Source: CAWAYH01 sp963786195
Lineage (GTDB): Bacteria > Acidobacteriota > Vicinamibacteria > Vicinamibacterales > 2-12-FULL-66-21
Reading direction: 5' to 3'
Length of the DNA: 64,000 nucleotides
Assembly (NCBI GenBank): GCA_963786195.1
Contig: CAWAYH010000006.1
Location: forward strand, 434,001-498,000
Shown: positions 33,747 through 42,950 of the stretch, piece after piece
Position numbering within the stretch: position 1 is the first letter of the stretch
How the letters are laid out: every line of letters begins with the position of its first letter
Notes under the pieces: model-generated
Database searches by the model: none
The model's input: the letters and a program-made list of their open reading frames with translations, nothing else
Told to the model about the DNA's origin: nothing
Position numbers and translations under genes: made by a program

Positions 33747-35891
33747 TCAGTCGCGGCCGCCGGACGAGGTCGCTGCTGACGGGAGCAGGTACTTCTCGAG
33801 CCACGACCGGACCTCCCGGTAGAAGACGCGGCTGTTCTCCCCCTTCAGGATCCAGTGGTTCTCATCCGGCCAGGAAATCAGGCGGGACGGCACGTTCATC
33901 CGCTGCATCGCGGCAAACATCGTGAGCGAGTTTCCTTCCGGCACGCGGTAGTCGTTCGCGCCGACCGAGATGAGCATCGGCGTCCTGAATCGTCCGGCCT
34001 TCGCCAGTGGGCTCTGCTCGATCCACTTCTGAGGATTGTCCCAGTACGGACCGCCCATCATCAGCTCGCGATGGTAGATCCCATCGCTCGTGCCCCACTG
34101 CATGTCGAGCGACGCGAGGCCGGCGTGGCTGATGAGCGCCTTGTATCTCGTGGTCGTGCCTGCAAGCCAGTTCGTCAGGTGGCCGCCGTAGCTCGCGCCG
34201 CCCGCGGCCTGACGCGTCCCGTCGATGAACGGAAAGCGCTTGATCGCCTCGTCTGCCGCGTCATTGATGTCGTCGGCAGGCCCCGCGAGCGGATCGCCGA
34301 GGATACTGAGCGTGAACGCCTCGCCGTAGCCGGTCGAGCCGCGGTAGTCGGTGAGGAGCACCACGAAGCCGGGATGAGCCAGGAGGTGGTAGTTCCAGCG
34401 ATACGTGATCGCGTCGCGCCACATCGACTCGTGTCCGCCGTGGATCAGCACGAACAGCGGATACTTTTTCGACTCGTCGAAGTTCGGCGGCAGCGCAATG
34501 AAACTGTGGATCCGTCGTCCGCCGCGCCCCGTGAACCAGAAGTCCCGCAGAGGCTGCCAGTCGATCGACGCGGCGTCTTTCGTGTTGAACGACGTCAGGA
34601 ACGTCGGCTGGGGCGCCGTGGCGTTCGCCGAAGGGTCGATCCGCACCAGCTCCGGCGGGTTGATGGCGCTCTCCCAGATGGCAAAAAGCATCGGCGCCGA
34701 GGCCCGCGGCGGGACCTGCAGGCTCGAGTACGCGCCACTCGGTGCGTCGACGACGACCTTGACCGCCCCGCCCTCAGCGGGCGTCGAGTAGATGCGTTCG
34801 TGACCCGAGTCCTCGGCGGAGAAGAAGATCGTCTGGCTGTCCGGGGCGAACCCGAAGCTCGCAACCGCGCGATCCAGCTCCTTCGTGACCGCACGGATCG
34901 GACCCGCCCACGGCCAGGATGCGCAGGCGATCCGGCCGATGGCGTAAATCGTTGGTTTCGTCTCGCTCGCGGGAAAGCAGACGGCCTTGCCGTCCGGCCG
35001 GAACACTGGCGCGCCAACGCTCCACCCATCCGTGCTCAATCGCGTGGGCTCGCCGCCGCTGACGGGAATCTGCCAGAGGGACGACGCGACGCCCGAGCGT
35101 GCCGCGCGGTCGCGCTGATCGCTGGCCACGAACAGGACCGACTGCCCGTCCGGCGACCAGGCCGGATTGAGGGCCTCATCGCCGAAACCGGCGAGGCCGG
35201 CCAGTTTCGTACCGGCCAGCAAGCTGCGCGCTTGTCGATCGCCGTCGACGCTGACGATCCAGAAGTGGATCTTCGATTCTTCGATCCAGTGATCCCAGTC
35301 TCGAACAGGGAAGGTGTCGTAGATGCGGGCCCTCGACTTCGCGCTGCGGCGCTCTTGCACGGCCCTGCGGTTGGATTCTTCGTCCTTCGCCCCGTTCCAC
35401 ATCGCCGCCTGAAACGCGAGGCTCTTTCCGTCGGGACTCCACTTCGGCGCGCTGGCCGCGGTCGGCGCGTTCGTGACACGGACCGCTTCGCCACCACGGG
35501 CGACATCGATCACGTAAAGCTGGTTGACCTCGTCTGCGTCGCGCCTCGCCGCAAACGCCAGCCGCGTGCCGTCGGGGCTCCAGGTCGCTCCGCTCTCGCT
35601 CCCCTTCGTCGACGTCAGGCGGCGTGGCGGCGCGCTGGCATCGCCGGGGACAATCCAGAGATCGGTGACGTCCTGCTGCGGGTCGTACGAGGCCTCGTTG
35701 ACGGTGGTAACGACCCAGCGGCCGTCGGGTGACGGCACCGGCGGACCTACGCGCTCGAACGACCACAGCGCTTCGTGCGTGAGCGTACGTCTTGCCTGCG
35801 CGCTCACCGTCTCGAACCCGGTGGGATCGAGGAGGACTCCGGCGATGGCGCACACCACGGACACCGACAGAGCACGCACGTGAAGCGTCAT
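33747..35891 (-). CDS. Exported S9-family prolyl-oligopeptidase-type peptidase
   Basis: 714 residues from ATG 35891, where a signal peptide begins (MTLHVRALSVSVVCAIAGVLL) and AGGAG lies 9 nt upstream. Residues 40-440 form a TolB/DPP-type propeller (WSPDGTRLAFAARRD, WSPDGKSLAFQ, WSPDGQSVLFVAS). The C-terminal alpha/beta-hydrolase domain has nucleophile GGASYGG (about 583-589), then GANDYRVP and DENHW for Asp and His. This layout is that of acylaminoacyl-peptidase-like S9C enzymes, which trim short peptides in the periplasm. It is convergent with the GAF-HATPase gene and stands alone. Confidence 0.93.
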   Translation of the reverse strand: MTLHVRALSVSVVCAIAGVLLDPTGFETVSAQARRTLTHEALWSFERVGPPVPSPDGRWVVTTVNEASYDPQQDVTDLWIVPGDASAPPRRLTSTKGSESGATWSPDGTRLAFAARRDADEVNQLYVIDVARGGEAVRVTNAPTAASAPKWSPDGKSLAFQAAMWNGAKDEESNRRAVQERRSAKSRARIYDTFPVRDWDHWIEESKIHFWIVSVDGDRQARSLLAGTKLAGLAGFGDEALNPAWSPDGQSVLFVASDQRDRAARSGVASSLWQIPVSGGEPTRLSTDGWSVGAPVFRPDGKAVCFPASETKPTIYAIGRIACASWPWAGPIRAVTKELDRAVASFGFAPDSQTIFFSAEDSGHERIYSTPAEGGAVKVVVDAPSGAYSSLQVPPRASAPMLFAIWESAINPPELVRIDPSANATAPQPTFLTSFNTKDAASIDWQPLRDFWFTGRGGRRIHSFIALPPNFDESKKYPLFVLIHGGHESMWRDAITYRWNYHLLAHPGFVVLLTDYRGSTGYGEAFTLSILGDPLAGPADDINDAADEAIKRFPFIDGTRQAAGGASYGGHLTNWLAGTTTRYKALISHAGLASLDMQWGTSDGIYHRELMMGGPYWDNPQKWIEQSPLAKAGRFRTPMLISVGANDYRVPEGNSLTMFAAMQRMNVPSRLISWPDENHWILKGENSRVFYREVRSWLEKYLLPSAATSSGGRD

Positions 35892-35937
35892 CGACGCCGC
35901 TCCTCTCGAGGGTAGGGACCTCACGCGACCCGAACCG

Positions 35938-35943
35938 ATTATA
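35938..35943 (-). promoter_or_regulatory. Candidate -10 box of the S9 peptidase gene
   Basis: TATAAT on the minus strand 46 bp before ATG 35891. This gene, unlike the leaderless candidates, keeps a Shine-Dalgarno sequence (AGGAG) in the intervening leader. Confidence 0.4.
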
Positions 35944-36003
35944 GGTCCGGGCTGGAGCGGAACGGGGGTGGAGTGGGAGGCGGCGCGGGACTGGCCCTGC
36001 CGG

Positions 36004-36171
36004 TTACGACTTCTCGCCAGCCGGCGCGGGCTTGCGGTCGTACTCCTGCCGGGTCCGAAGGATGCTGCACCATTCCTTGTGTTCGGCAATGGGCATCCCG
36101 CATTCGACGCAGATTCGGACGCGCTGACCAGGCTGGGGTTTACGCGAAAACAGCTTGCTCAAAAAGCCCAT
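36004..36171 (-). CDS. Small Cys-rich protein, probable zinc knuckle
   Basis: 55 residues from ATG 36171 with GGAG about 9 nt upstream. A basic amphipathic start (MGFLSKLFSRKPQPGQR) is followed by CVECGMPIAEHKEWC, a likely three-Cys plus His metal site, and a charged tail. No family recognised. Too small and cytosolic to be secreted. It lies between two larger genes on a stretch otherwise free of coding signal, and third-position GC supports it as real. Confidence 0.6.
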   Translation of the reverse strand: MGFLSKLFSRKPQPGQRVRICVECGMPIAEHKEWCSILRTRQEYDRKPAPAGEKS

Positions 36172-36341
36172 GTACGTCTCCGGGGGTGTGCGAAACCCCG
36201 ACAGGACAGGTCCCACCGGGTCCGATTAAGCCATTTTACGTAAGGAAGGGTCTAGATGTTCAACTCGGGCGCCGGGCTGCCTCAATAGAAACCAAACGCA
36301 CGAACGGGCAGGATTCTGCCACCGTGTGCACCGCCTGCATG

Positions 36342-36370
36342 TTGACAGGTTCCTGGCGAACCTCGACAAT
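36342..36370 (+). promoter_or_regulatory. Candidate sigma-70 promoter (TTGACA-17-GACAAT)
   Basis: A perfect -35 hexamer TTGACA (36342-36347), a 17-bp spacer and GACAAT (36365-36370, four of six matches). It points to the DUF2167 gene, whose start is 86 bp downstream, leaving a leader with AAGGAG. The remaining part of the gap 36172-36455 shows nothing else. Confidence 0.45.
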
Positions 36371-36455
36371 GGAAATCTCCCCACACAACACCAGGCAAGC
36401 CGTTTTCCGGCCGGCCCACCGGACCGGATGCGGCCGCCTCCGTCAAGGAGGATTC

Positions 36456-37334
36456 ATGTACGCGTGCCTTCGCCTCCGTCGGACGCACCTCGCCCTGTTC
36501 GTGATTGCGGTCGCGTTGATCCCGGCCCGGACGTCCGGTCAGACCGAATCCTCGAGCGACGTTCAGTGGCAGACGGGACCGGGCGTGATGGCGCTCGGAA
36601 GCGTCGCGCAGATCAATCTCCCTGAGGGCTACCGGTTCGCGGACGCTCGCGGAACGAAGGCGCTGATGGAGCTGCTGCACAACCCGACGTCCGGGCGCGA
36701 GCAGGGATTCGTGGCGCCCGTGGACGGATCCGATTGGTTCATGGTCTTCGAGTTCTCGCCGATCGGCTACGTGAAGGACGACGAGAAGGACCAGCTCGAT
36801 GCCGACGCGCTGCTCGCAAGCATCCGTCGGGGAACCGAAGCGGCAAACAAGGTGCGACGCGAGCGCGGCTGGACGACGATGGACATCGTGGGCTGGCAGA
36901 CGCCGCCCTTCTACGATCAGCGCACCAACAACCTCCGTTGGGCGATCCTCGGGCGCAGCGAGAGCTCGCAGACCGTGAACTACTCGACCCGGCTGCTGGG
37001 GCGCTCGGGCGTGATGGAAGTCGATCTGGTGCTGGATCCGCAGGACCTGACCGCCACGCTGCCGGAGTTCGACCGGGTGCTGAGCGAATTCAGCTTCAAG
37101 CAGGGCCAGAAGTACGCCGAGTTCCGAAGCGGTGACAAGGTGGCGGCGTACGGCCTGGCGGCACTCGTAGCCGGCGGCGCCGGCGCAGCGGCCTTGAAGA
37201 GCGGCGTGCTGGCCAAGTTCTGGAAGGTCATCGTCCTCGCGCTCGCTGGCGTGGCCGCCGCCGTCAAGAAGTTCATCGCGGGCCTGACCGGCCGCAGTGA
37301 GCCAGCCGCGGAAACGCCGCCGACGCACGGCTGA
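36456..37334 (+). CDS. DUF2167 membrane protein
   Basis: 292 residues from ATG 36456, with AAGGAG 7 nt upstream and a signal peptide (MYACLRLRRTHLALFVIAVALIPA). The middle matches DUF2167: SVAQINLPEGYRFADARGTKALMELL, DWFMVFEFSPIGYVKDDEKDQLDADALL and WQTPPFYDQRTNNLRWAI. One or two hydrophobic helices near the C-terminus (about 228-270, AALVAGGAGAAALKSGVLAKFWKVIVLALAGVAA) with a charged tail. Function of the family is unknown; it is found next to stress and envelope genes in proteobacteria. Followed after 6 bp by another membrane protein gene, so likely an operon. Confidence 0.88.
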   Translation: MYACLRLRRTHLALFVIAVALIPARTSGQTESSSDVQWQTGPGVMALGSVAQINLPEGYRFADARGTKALMELLHNPTSGREQGFVAPVDGSDWFMVFEFSPIGYVKDDEKDQLDADALLASIRRGTEAANKVRRERGWTTMDIVGWQTPPFYDQRTNNLRWAILGRSESSQTVNYSTRLLGRSGVMEVDLVLDPQDLTATLPEFDRVLSEFSFKQGQKYAEFRSGDKVAAYGLAALVAGGAGAAALKSGVLAKFWKVIVLALAGVAAAVKKFIAGLTGRSEPAAETPPTHG

Positions 37335-37340
37335 GATCGC

Positions 37341-38381
37341 GTGACCGAGATTTCGCTGCTGGTCGTAGTCGCGGCGTGGTACGTCGTCGAAAGCACGGCC
37401 TGGTGCCGAACCGCCACGATCGTATTCAGCGGATGGCGCACGTGGCGGCCGCGCCACGGCCCGGCGGTGCCGCTCGGTGACAAAGGCGGTCTGATCGCGG
37501 GCTGGATGCTGCCGCCGCTGGGGACCATCGTCCCCGCCAGCCCGTGGCCTTTCGTTCTCCACGAGCAGACGCTGGAGCTCTGCGGAGAATGCCTGGATTA
37601 CTCGGCGCTCGAACCCTCCAGCCGGGGATCCACGCTCATCATCGACCGAAACCGTCGGGTGCGCCTCGAGTCTCCGCGACTGGCGGCGCACATCGCGCAA
37701 CTGCTGACCCGATTGCGTGCGGCAAAGGCCGACCGGTCATCCCTGATCGCCGAGGCGGCACGCTCGTCGTTCGACGTGGAGGCCGTCAAGGCTCGACTGG
37801 CCGCCCTGAAGGATGAGGGGAAACCCGTCCGGGTCGCGTCGAGCCTGCTCGCGGTGTACATCCTGATCGCCGCGCCGATCGTCATCCTCCAGATGGGGCT
37901 GGCCGGGACGTGGATCGCGATTCTCTTAGTCCTGCTGACGTTGACGGCGATCGTGGTCGTCGCGTTCGTTCGTGCATTCCGTCGCCTGCACCCCGGCGAT
38001 CTCGAGGCGTGCGTGACCCGCGCGATCATGATGACCCTCGCGCCGATCAGCGCGGCGCGCGCGCTCGACGTGCTGGCATGGGACGCGATGGCCGGCTTCG
38101 ATCCGCTGGCCGTGACCGCCGCCGCGTGCGATCGGCAGACGTTCGTCCGCGAGGCACGCCGCTGCCGGTTCGACGCGCAACGCGCGAAGCATCCGAGCCT
38201 CGATCTCATCGATGGGCTGATCGATCGCATGAACGCACGGAAAGCCCTGCTCGACCCGCCAGCGTCCGATGGGCCGGTGCAGGCGTTCTGCCCGCGCTGC
38301 TCAGGACAGTACGTCGGGACGTCCCTGAAGTGCGCCGATTGCCTGGATGTGCCGTTGGTCCGGCCCCAGCGCGCAGGCTAG
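37341..38381 (+). CDS. Membrane protein with C-terminal zinc ribbon, unknown function
   Basis: 346 residues from GTG 37341. A helix at the N-terminus (ISLLVVVAAWYVVESTAW) and two central helices (LLAVYILIAAPIVILQMGL and GTWIAILLVLLTLTAIVVVAFV) divide it into three soluble parts. CGEC near 79-82 and the end CPRCSGQYVGTSLKCADC (about 316-333) look like metal sites; the latter is a complete zinc ribbon. I do not recognise the family. It starts 6 bp after the DUF2167 gene and probably shares its transcript. Confidence 0.75.
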   Translation: MTEISLLVVVAAWYVVESTAWCRTATIVFSGWRTWRPRHGPAVPLGDKGGLIAGWMLPPLGTIVPASPWPFVLHEQTLELCGECLDYSALEPSSRGSTLIIDRNRRVRLESPRLAAHIAQLLTRLRAAKADRSSLIAEAARSSFDVEAVKARLAALKDEGKPVRVASSLLAVYILIAAPIVILQMGLAGTWIAILLVLLTLTAIVVVAFVRAFRRLHPGDLEACVTRAIMMTLAPISAARALDVLAWDAMAGFDPLAVTAAACDRQTFVREARRCRFDAQRAKHPSLDLIDGLIDRMNARKALLDPPASDGPVQAFCPRCSGQYVGTSLKCADCLDVPLVRPQRAG

Positions 38382-38446
38382 TTCCGCGGACAACACGGAC
38401 AACACAGATGCGTTTATGAGACAGCTTGTAGGGGTCGCGCCCCGGA

Positions 38447-39115
38447 TCAGGCGCCGCGGCGCGCCACCCGCCTGACGTACTCGTGCGCGGAGTCGGTGTC
38501 GGCGTCGATACCCGGCGCGCCCCAGACGACGCGGCCCGGAACGCCCGCGATCGCATCAGTGCTCAACACGAGTCGCCACCTTCGCCGTTCCGGGCGATAG
38601 AATAGGCTCCACTTCCATCCTGCATAGGCGGACAGGTCTGCCTGCAGCTCCGACCAGCCGTTCTTCGATGCGGGCGCAAGGGTGACTTCCGCCAGCGCGT
38701 CGTAGATGCGTTCGTCGCTGACGCCCACGCGAAAGCGGATGGGAGCGGCGGTCGTCGTGTCGAGAGCGACCGCGACTCGAAGCGTGCTGCGGCGGGGGAT
38801 GGCCAGCGTGTATATCAGACGGCTCGGCGCGCCAGTCGAGATCGAAGGACGGGATTGATCCTGAACCCGATGCTCCACCAGCTCGAAAGCGGATGGCGCC
38901 GGACGCATTTCCGCGGACGGCAACTCGCGGAGCAGATCGATGACGCGCACGGACCGGGCGTCCGATCCCCGACAACCGGCGGTCACTGCGAGAGCGACCA
39001 GTGCGACCGAACAGCGGCGCTGACGTCGCCGGCGCCGGCGTGACCGCTCCCGGCCCAGCAGTGCGATGGATCTGCCGCGCCATCGCGGCCGCGCTGGCCG
39101 TTCTGTTCCTCGCAT
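38447..39115 (-). CDS. Putative lipoprotein, beta-rich, unknown function; start uncertain
   Basis: The coding part is well supported from CSVALVALAVTAGC (lipobox TAGC) onward, near 39010, to the stop at 38447. It contains beta-rich sequence such as LIYTLAIPRRSTLRVAVALDT and WSELQADLSAYAGWKWSLFY, similar to carbohydrate-binding-like domains attached to some acidobacterial sulfatases. No ATG or GTG lies close before the signal; the nearest is ATG 39115, giving an odd Arg-rich leader of about 35 residues and overlapping the divergent gene. Either a rare start codon is used nearer 39010, or a base is wrong. Outer- or inner-membrane lipoprotein by inference. Confidence 0.6.
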   Translation of the reverse strand: MRGTERPARPRWRGRSIALLGRERSRRRRRRQRRCSVALVALAVTAGCRGSDARSVRVIDLLRELPSAEMRPAPSAFELVEHRVQDQSRPSISTGAPSRLIYTLAIPRRSTLRVAVALDTTTAAPIRFRVGVSDERIYDALAEVTLAPASKNGWSELQADLSAYAGWKWSLFYRPERRRWRLVLSTDAIAGVPGRVVWGAPGIDADTDSAHEYVRRVARRGA

Positions 39116-40203
39116 CGGTCGCGCGATTCTACCATCCGGTCTACGGCGTCACTGCGCTCATCGGCTTCCCGGACGGCACCGGCACGGAGCTCCCCGTACT
39201 GCAGACGCTCGACGTCTATCGGCATCCAGCGTGGGCGAGCTACGACGGACAGTTCTACGCGCAGCTGGCGCTGGTGCCGTTGCTGCGCGATCCCGCGATC
39301 GATGCCGCGCTCGACCTTCCCGCGTACCGCGCGCGCCGCATCCTCTTCAGCTGGACCGCCTGGGCGCTCGGACTCGGACGCCCCGCCTGGATCCTCCAGG
39401 CCTATGCGCTGCAGAACGTCCTGTGCTGGCTGATCCTTGCGGTCCTCATGACGCGGTGGCTGCCGCTCGACTCGCCTCGCCATCTGGCGCTCTGGATCGC
39501 GTGTCTCTTCACCCACGGGTTGATGTGGTCCGTTCGCTTCGCGCTGCTCGACGGACCGAGCGTCCTGCTCATCGCCTGCGCCATCGCGGCAGTCGAACGC
39601 GGCCGGCAGCTCACGGCCGCGACGATCCTTGGCGTCGCGGGGCTGGGCCGCGAGACGAACCTTCTGGGGGCGGTGTCTCTTCGACTGCCGTCAGGCCGTC
39701 GAGACTGGATTCGCTTCGCCGCCGCCATCGCCGTCATCGTCCTGCCGCTGCTGATCTGGCAGGACTATCTCCGCTCCATCTATCGATCGACGAGCACGGT
39801 CGGTCAGGATCAGCTCGACGTGCCGATCATGGTGTACTTGCAGACGTGGCGCGTGACGCTGGCGCGCGTGCAGACCGCAGGCGTCCTGTCGCTCGCAGGC
39901 TTCGCGCTGGCAGTGATCGTCAGCCTGACCGTCCAGGCTGCGTATCTGGTCTATCGACGGGACTACCGCTCGCCCTGGTGGCGGGTGGCCGTGGCGTATG
40001 CGGTGCTGATGCTCCTGGTCCACCAGGTGGTCTGGGGTGGGTACCCGGGCGCGATCACGCGCATCGTGCTGCCGATGGTGTTCGGCTTCAACGTCCTGCT
40101 CGCGCGCGAAGCCGGATGGCGATTCTGGCCCTGGTTCGTTGCCGGGAATCTTCACCTCATTCCGGCGGTCACCGTGCTCCAGATGCTGGATTGGTTCCGC
40201 TAG
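39061..40203 (+). CDS. Polytopic membrane protein, GT-C glycosyltransferase-like
   Basis: About 380 residues if started at GTG 39061 (VRWICRAIAAALAVLFLASVA); an in-frame upstream start at 39001 would lengthen the overlap with the divergent lipoprotein. Around ten hydrophobic helices. After the first helix, a periplasmic loop carries WASYDGQFYAQLALVPLL; later come GLGRETNLLGAV and the C-terminal YPGAITRIVLPMVFGFNVLL. The acidic YDGQFYA loop and helix count resemble lipid-linked-sugar mannosyltransferases of the GT-C group, but a catalytic DxD-type pair is not obvious. Substrate unknown. Confidence 0.68.
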   Translation: MRWICRAIAAALAVLFLASVARFYHPVYGVTALIGFPDGTGTELPVLQTLDVYRHPAWASYDGQFYAQLALVPLLRDPAIDAALDLPAYRARRILFSWTAWALGLGRPAWILQAYALQNVLCWLILAVLMTRWLPLDSPRHLALWIACLFTHGLMWSVRFALLDGPSVLLIACAIAAVERGRQLTAATILGVAGLGRETNLLGAVSLRLPSGRRDWIRFAAAIAVIVLPLLIWQDYLRSIYRSTSTVGQDQLDVPIMVYLQTWRVTLARVQTAGVLSLAGFALAVIVSLTVQAAYLVYRRDYRSPWWRVAVAYAVLMLLVHQVVWGGYPGAITRIVLPMVFGFNVLLAREAGWRFWPWFVAGNLHLIPAVTVLQMLDWFR

Positions 40204-40267
40204 AGCACTCTCTGCAGGGCACGGTTCATGCTTAGCCGCTAAGCTGACGTATCCGAGGAGGTCCGCG

Positions 40268-40951
40268 ATGTTTCCTGTCGGCGACGAGAACGTCAGAGGA
40301 GCCGGCCTGGCGTTTGTGACGATTGCGTTGATCGTGCTCAACGTTCTCGCGTTCCTCATGGAAATCAACCAGCCGTCGGACGCGGCGCTGCAGTCATTCA
40401 TCGAAGCCTGGGGCGTCGTCCCGCGCGAGTTCAGCTCCGGGCGCGACCTGCCGCCAGGAATCCCGTATCCGTACTGGAGCACGCTGCTGACCTCGATGTT
40501 CCTGCACGGCGGCTGGGGCCACCTGGGCGGCAACATGCTGTTCCTGTGGATCTTTGGTGACAACATCGAGCACCGCATCGGCCACCTGAGATTCGTCCTT
40601 TTCTATCTGGCCTGTGGCATTGCGGCCGGGCTGGCGCATATCCTGTTCAACGCCGGCTCGATGGTGCCGACCGTCGGCGCATCGGGCGCGATCAGCGGAG
40701 TCATGGGCGGTTATCTGCTCATGTTTCCAAAGAACCGTGTCTACGTCCTGACGTACGGCGGCGTCGCCACGGTCCCGGCGATGTACATGCTGGGACTCTG
40801 GATCGTCGTGCAGTTCGTGAACGGCATCGGCGAAGTCGCCAACACGCCGGAGACCGGCGGGGTGGCCTACATGGCCCACATCGGCGGCTTCGTGGCGGGC
40901 CTGATCCTCGCGCCGATCCTCTCCGCCGGGCGCCGGCCTGAAATCTCCTAG
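40268..40951 (+). CDS. Rhomboid-family intramembrane serine protease
   Basis: 227 residues from ATG 40268, with GAGGAGG about 8 nt upstream. Rhomboid hallmarks: HGGWGHLGGNMLFLWIFGDNIE (about 78-99), catalytic Ser in GASGAISG (about 138-145) and catalytic His in MAHIGGF (about 197-203). Six helices, the minimal bacterial form, with an extended loop 1 containing PYPYWSTLLTSMFLHGG. Cleaves membrane proteins within the bilayer; the natural substrate is unknown. It follows the GT-C-like gene by 64 bp. Confidence 0.95.
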   Translation: MFPVGDENVRGAGLAFVTIALIVLNVLAFLMEINQPSDAALQSFIEAWGVVPREFSSGRDLPPGIPYPYWSTLLTSMFLHGGWGHLGGNMLFLWIFGDNIEHRIGHLRFVLFYLACGIAAGLAHILFNAGSMVPTVGASGAISGVMGGYLLMFPKNRVYVLTYGGVATVPAMYMLGLWIVVQFVNGIGEVANTPETGGVAYMAHIGGFVAGLILAPILSAGRRPEIS

Positions 40952-41005
40952 TGGCCCGTCTCCGCGTGCTAGCATCATCTCTGCCCGCACAAGAGAGGTG
41001 AGCTA

Positions 41006-41721
41006 ATGGCGCAGTACGACATGACTCCGGACACGGTTTTCACCACGCCGTACGCGTCCGAAGAACGAGTGACCGCGTTCCTCCGGAGCGTCTACGGCTG
41101 GATGAGCGCGGGGCTGGGGATCACGGCGCTGGTGGCGTACTTCGTGGCGCAGTCGCCGGCGCTCGTTGGCGCGATCGCCGGCAACCGCTTGCTCTTCTGG
41201 GGCTCTTCATCGCCCAGCTCGGCATCGTGTTCTACCTGTCCGCACGGGTGGACCGGCTCGCGGCGAACACGGCGGCGCATGCTCTTCATCGCCTACTCGG
41301 TCCTGACCGGCGTGACGTTCTCGTTCATCCTGATGGTGTTCACGCGCGAGTCCATCGCGTCCGACGTTCCTCGTGACTGCCGGCATGTTCGGCGCCATGG
41401 CCGCTGTACGGAACGACGACGAAGCGAAGCCTGGCGGGGTGGGGGCAGTTCCTCTTCATGGGCCTGATCGGCGTGGTGCTGGCGTCGATCGTCGGCATCT
41501 TCTGGCAGAATAACGCCTTCCAGTTCGTGATCGCCTTCATCGGTGTGATCGTCTTCACCGGGCTCGCGGCGTACGACGCGCAGCGCCTCAAGCAGATGGC
41601 GCTGGCGACATCCGCCGGCCAGATCGGCTCCTACGCCATCGTCGGCGCGCTCGCGCTGTACCTCGATTTCATCAACCTGTTCCTGATGCTGCTGCGCTTG
41701 ATGGGCAACAGGCGGAACTGA
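41006..41721 (+). pseudogene. Bax inhibitor-1 (BI-1/YccA) family membrane protein, about four frameshifts
   Basis: ATG 41006 with a strong Shine-Dalgarno region (AGAGAGGTGAG). The protein begins ASEERVTAFLRSVYGWMSAGLGITALVAY, continues in a second frame as LFIAQLGIVFYLSARVDRLA from about 41203, returns to the first frame as MLFIAYSVLTGVTFSFILMV, and shifts again near 41362 and 41400 to GWGQFLFMGLIGVVLASIVG and the normal end YDAQRLKQMALATSAGQIGS then IVGALALYLDFINLFLMLLR. At 41203 a G-run appears one base short. Seven helices in all, normal for the family, which is linked to calcium leak and FtsH regulation. Apparently a complete gene spoiled by single-base errors. Confidence 0.82.
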
Positions 41722-41754
41722 TGCAGGCCGAAGGCGCGAGGCCAGCCGGACCGG

Positions 41755-42911
41755 ATGAAAGCCGCCCTTCTCTCGCTCGCAATCCTGCTCTCTGCCGCAG
41801 TGGGATCCATGCAGACGGCCCGGCCGCGTGCAAGAGACCTTGGCGTGCCCTTCGAGGGCACGCCGGGTCCGCTGAACGCGATCACCGACGTCGCTGGCGT
41901 TGAGGTGGGCCTCACGACGCTCATCAGCGGTGACGGACCGCTCGTCGTGGGCAAGGGCCCGGTGCGGACGGGCGTGACCGCCGTGCTCCCGCGAGGCAAG
42001 GCGAGCGACCGATCCGGTGTTGGCGGGCTGGTTCTCGCTGAACGGCAACGGCGAGATGACGGGCACGACCTGGGTCGAGGAATCCGGGTTTCTCGAGGGT
42101 CCGGTCCTCATCACGAACACGCACAGCGTCGGCATCGTTCGCGACGCGGCCATCGCAGTGGGGCCTCAAGCACGGCAAAGCGTTTCAGCCGTGGTCGCTC
42201 CCGGTCGTTGCCGAAACCTGGGACGGCTCGCTGAACGACATCAACGGCTTTCACGTGAAGCCGGAGCACGTGTTCCAGGCGCTCGATGGCGCGAAGGGCG
42301 GCCCGGTGCCGGAAGGCAACGTCGGCGGCGGCACCGGCATGGTCTGCTATCAGTTCAAGTGCGGGACGGGCACTGCCTCGCGGCGTCTGACGGGTCCGAC
42401 CGGCACTACACGGTCGGCGTCCTCGTTCAGGCGAACCACGGTGGACGCTCGCAGCTGCTCGTCGCCGGCGTTCCGGTCGGCGCCGAGATTCCCATGCCGT
42501 CACGACCGGGAGGTGACGATCTCCCGGCGGACGTCGGCTCGATCATCATCGTCGTCGCGACCGACGCGCCGCTGCTTCCCCACCAGCTGAAACGGCTCGC
42601 GCGCCGCGCGGCGATGGGCCTGGCGCGCACGGGCTGCGACCTCCGGCAACGGCTCAGGCGACATCTTCATCGCGTTTTCGACGGCCAACCCCGGCGCGGC
42701 CGGCGCCGCCGACGTCGCGACGGTTCAAATGGTGTCGAACGATCGAATCAGCGCGCTCTTCTCGGCGACCGTCATGGCGACGGAGGAAGCGATCATCAAC
42801 GCGCTCGTCGCCGCCGAGACGATGCGGGGGGCGAACAGCCGGGTCGTCGAAGGCTTGCCGCACGATCGGCTGCGAGAGCTGCTGAAGAAGTACGGCCGGC
42901 TCGCAAAATAA
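41755..42911 (+). pseudogene. Exported P1-family (DmpA-type) aminopeptidase, about four frameshifts
   Basis: Starts at ATG 41755 with a signal peptide (MKAALLSLAILLSAAVGSMQ). Family motifs, spread over three frames, are ARDLGVPFEGTPGPLNAITD, GWFSLNGNGEMTGTTWVEES, ITNTHSVGIVRDA, AETWDGSLNDINGFHV, PEGNVGGGTGMVCYQFKCGT, TVGVLVQANHGGRSQLLVAG and NGSGDIFIAFSTANPG. In the last, the Gly-Ser bond of GSGD is the autocleavage site that frees the N-terminal nucleophile Ser in DmpA-type enzymes. Frame changes fall near 42008, 42165, 42385 and 42640. Releases N-terminal residues or D-amino acids in the family. The order of motifs is intact, so decay is unlikely. Confidence 0.85.
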
Positions 42912-42919
42912 CAGTGGAG

Positions 42920-42939
42920 CGCGGAACTTCAGTTCCGCG
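42920..42939 (+). terminator. Short perfect hairpin between P1 peptidase and the PLP enzyme
   Basis: CGCGGAAC, loop TTCA, GTTCCGCG, beginning 9 bp after the P1 peptidase stop. An 8-bp GC-rich stem without a T-run; it could be a weak terminator or mRNA 3'-end protector, or another small intergenic repeat. Confidence 0.4.
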
Positions 42940-42950
42940 TCAGCGTCAGC

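Noticed and set aside
41755..42911. True decay of the P1 peptidase gene
   Set aside because: All catalytic motifs including GSGD are intact and in order; only single-base shifts separate them, so error is the simpler explanation, though not proven.
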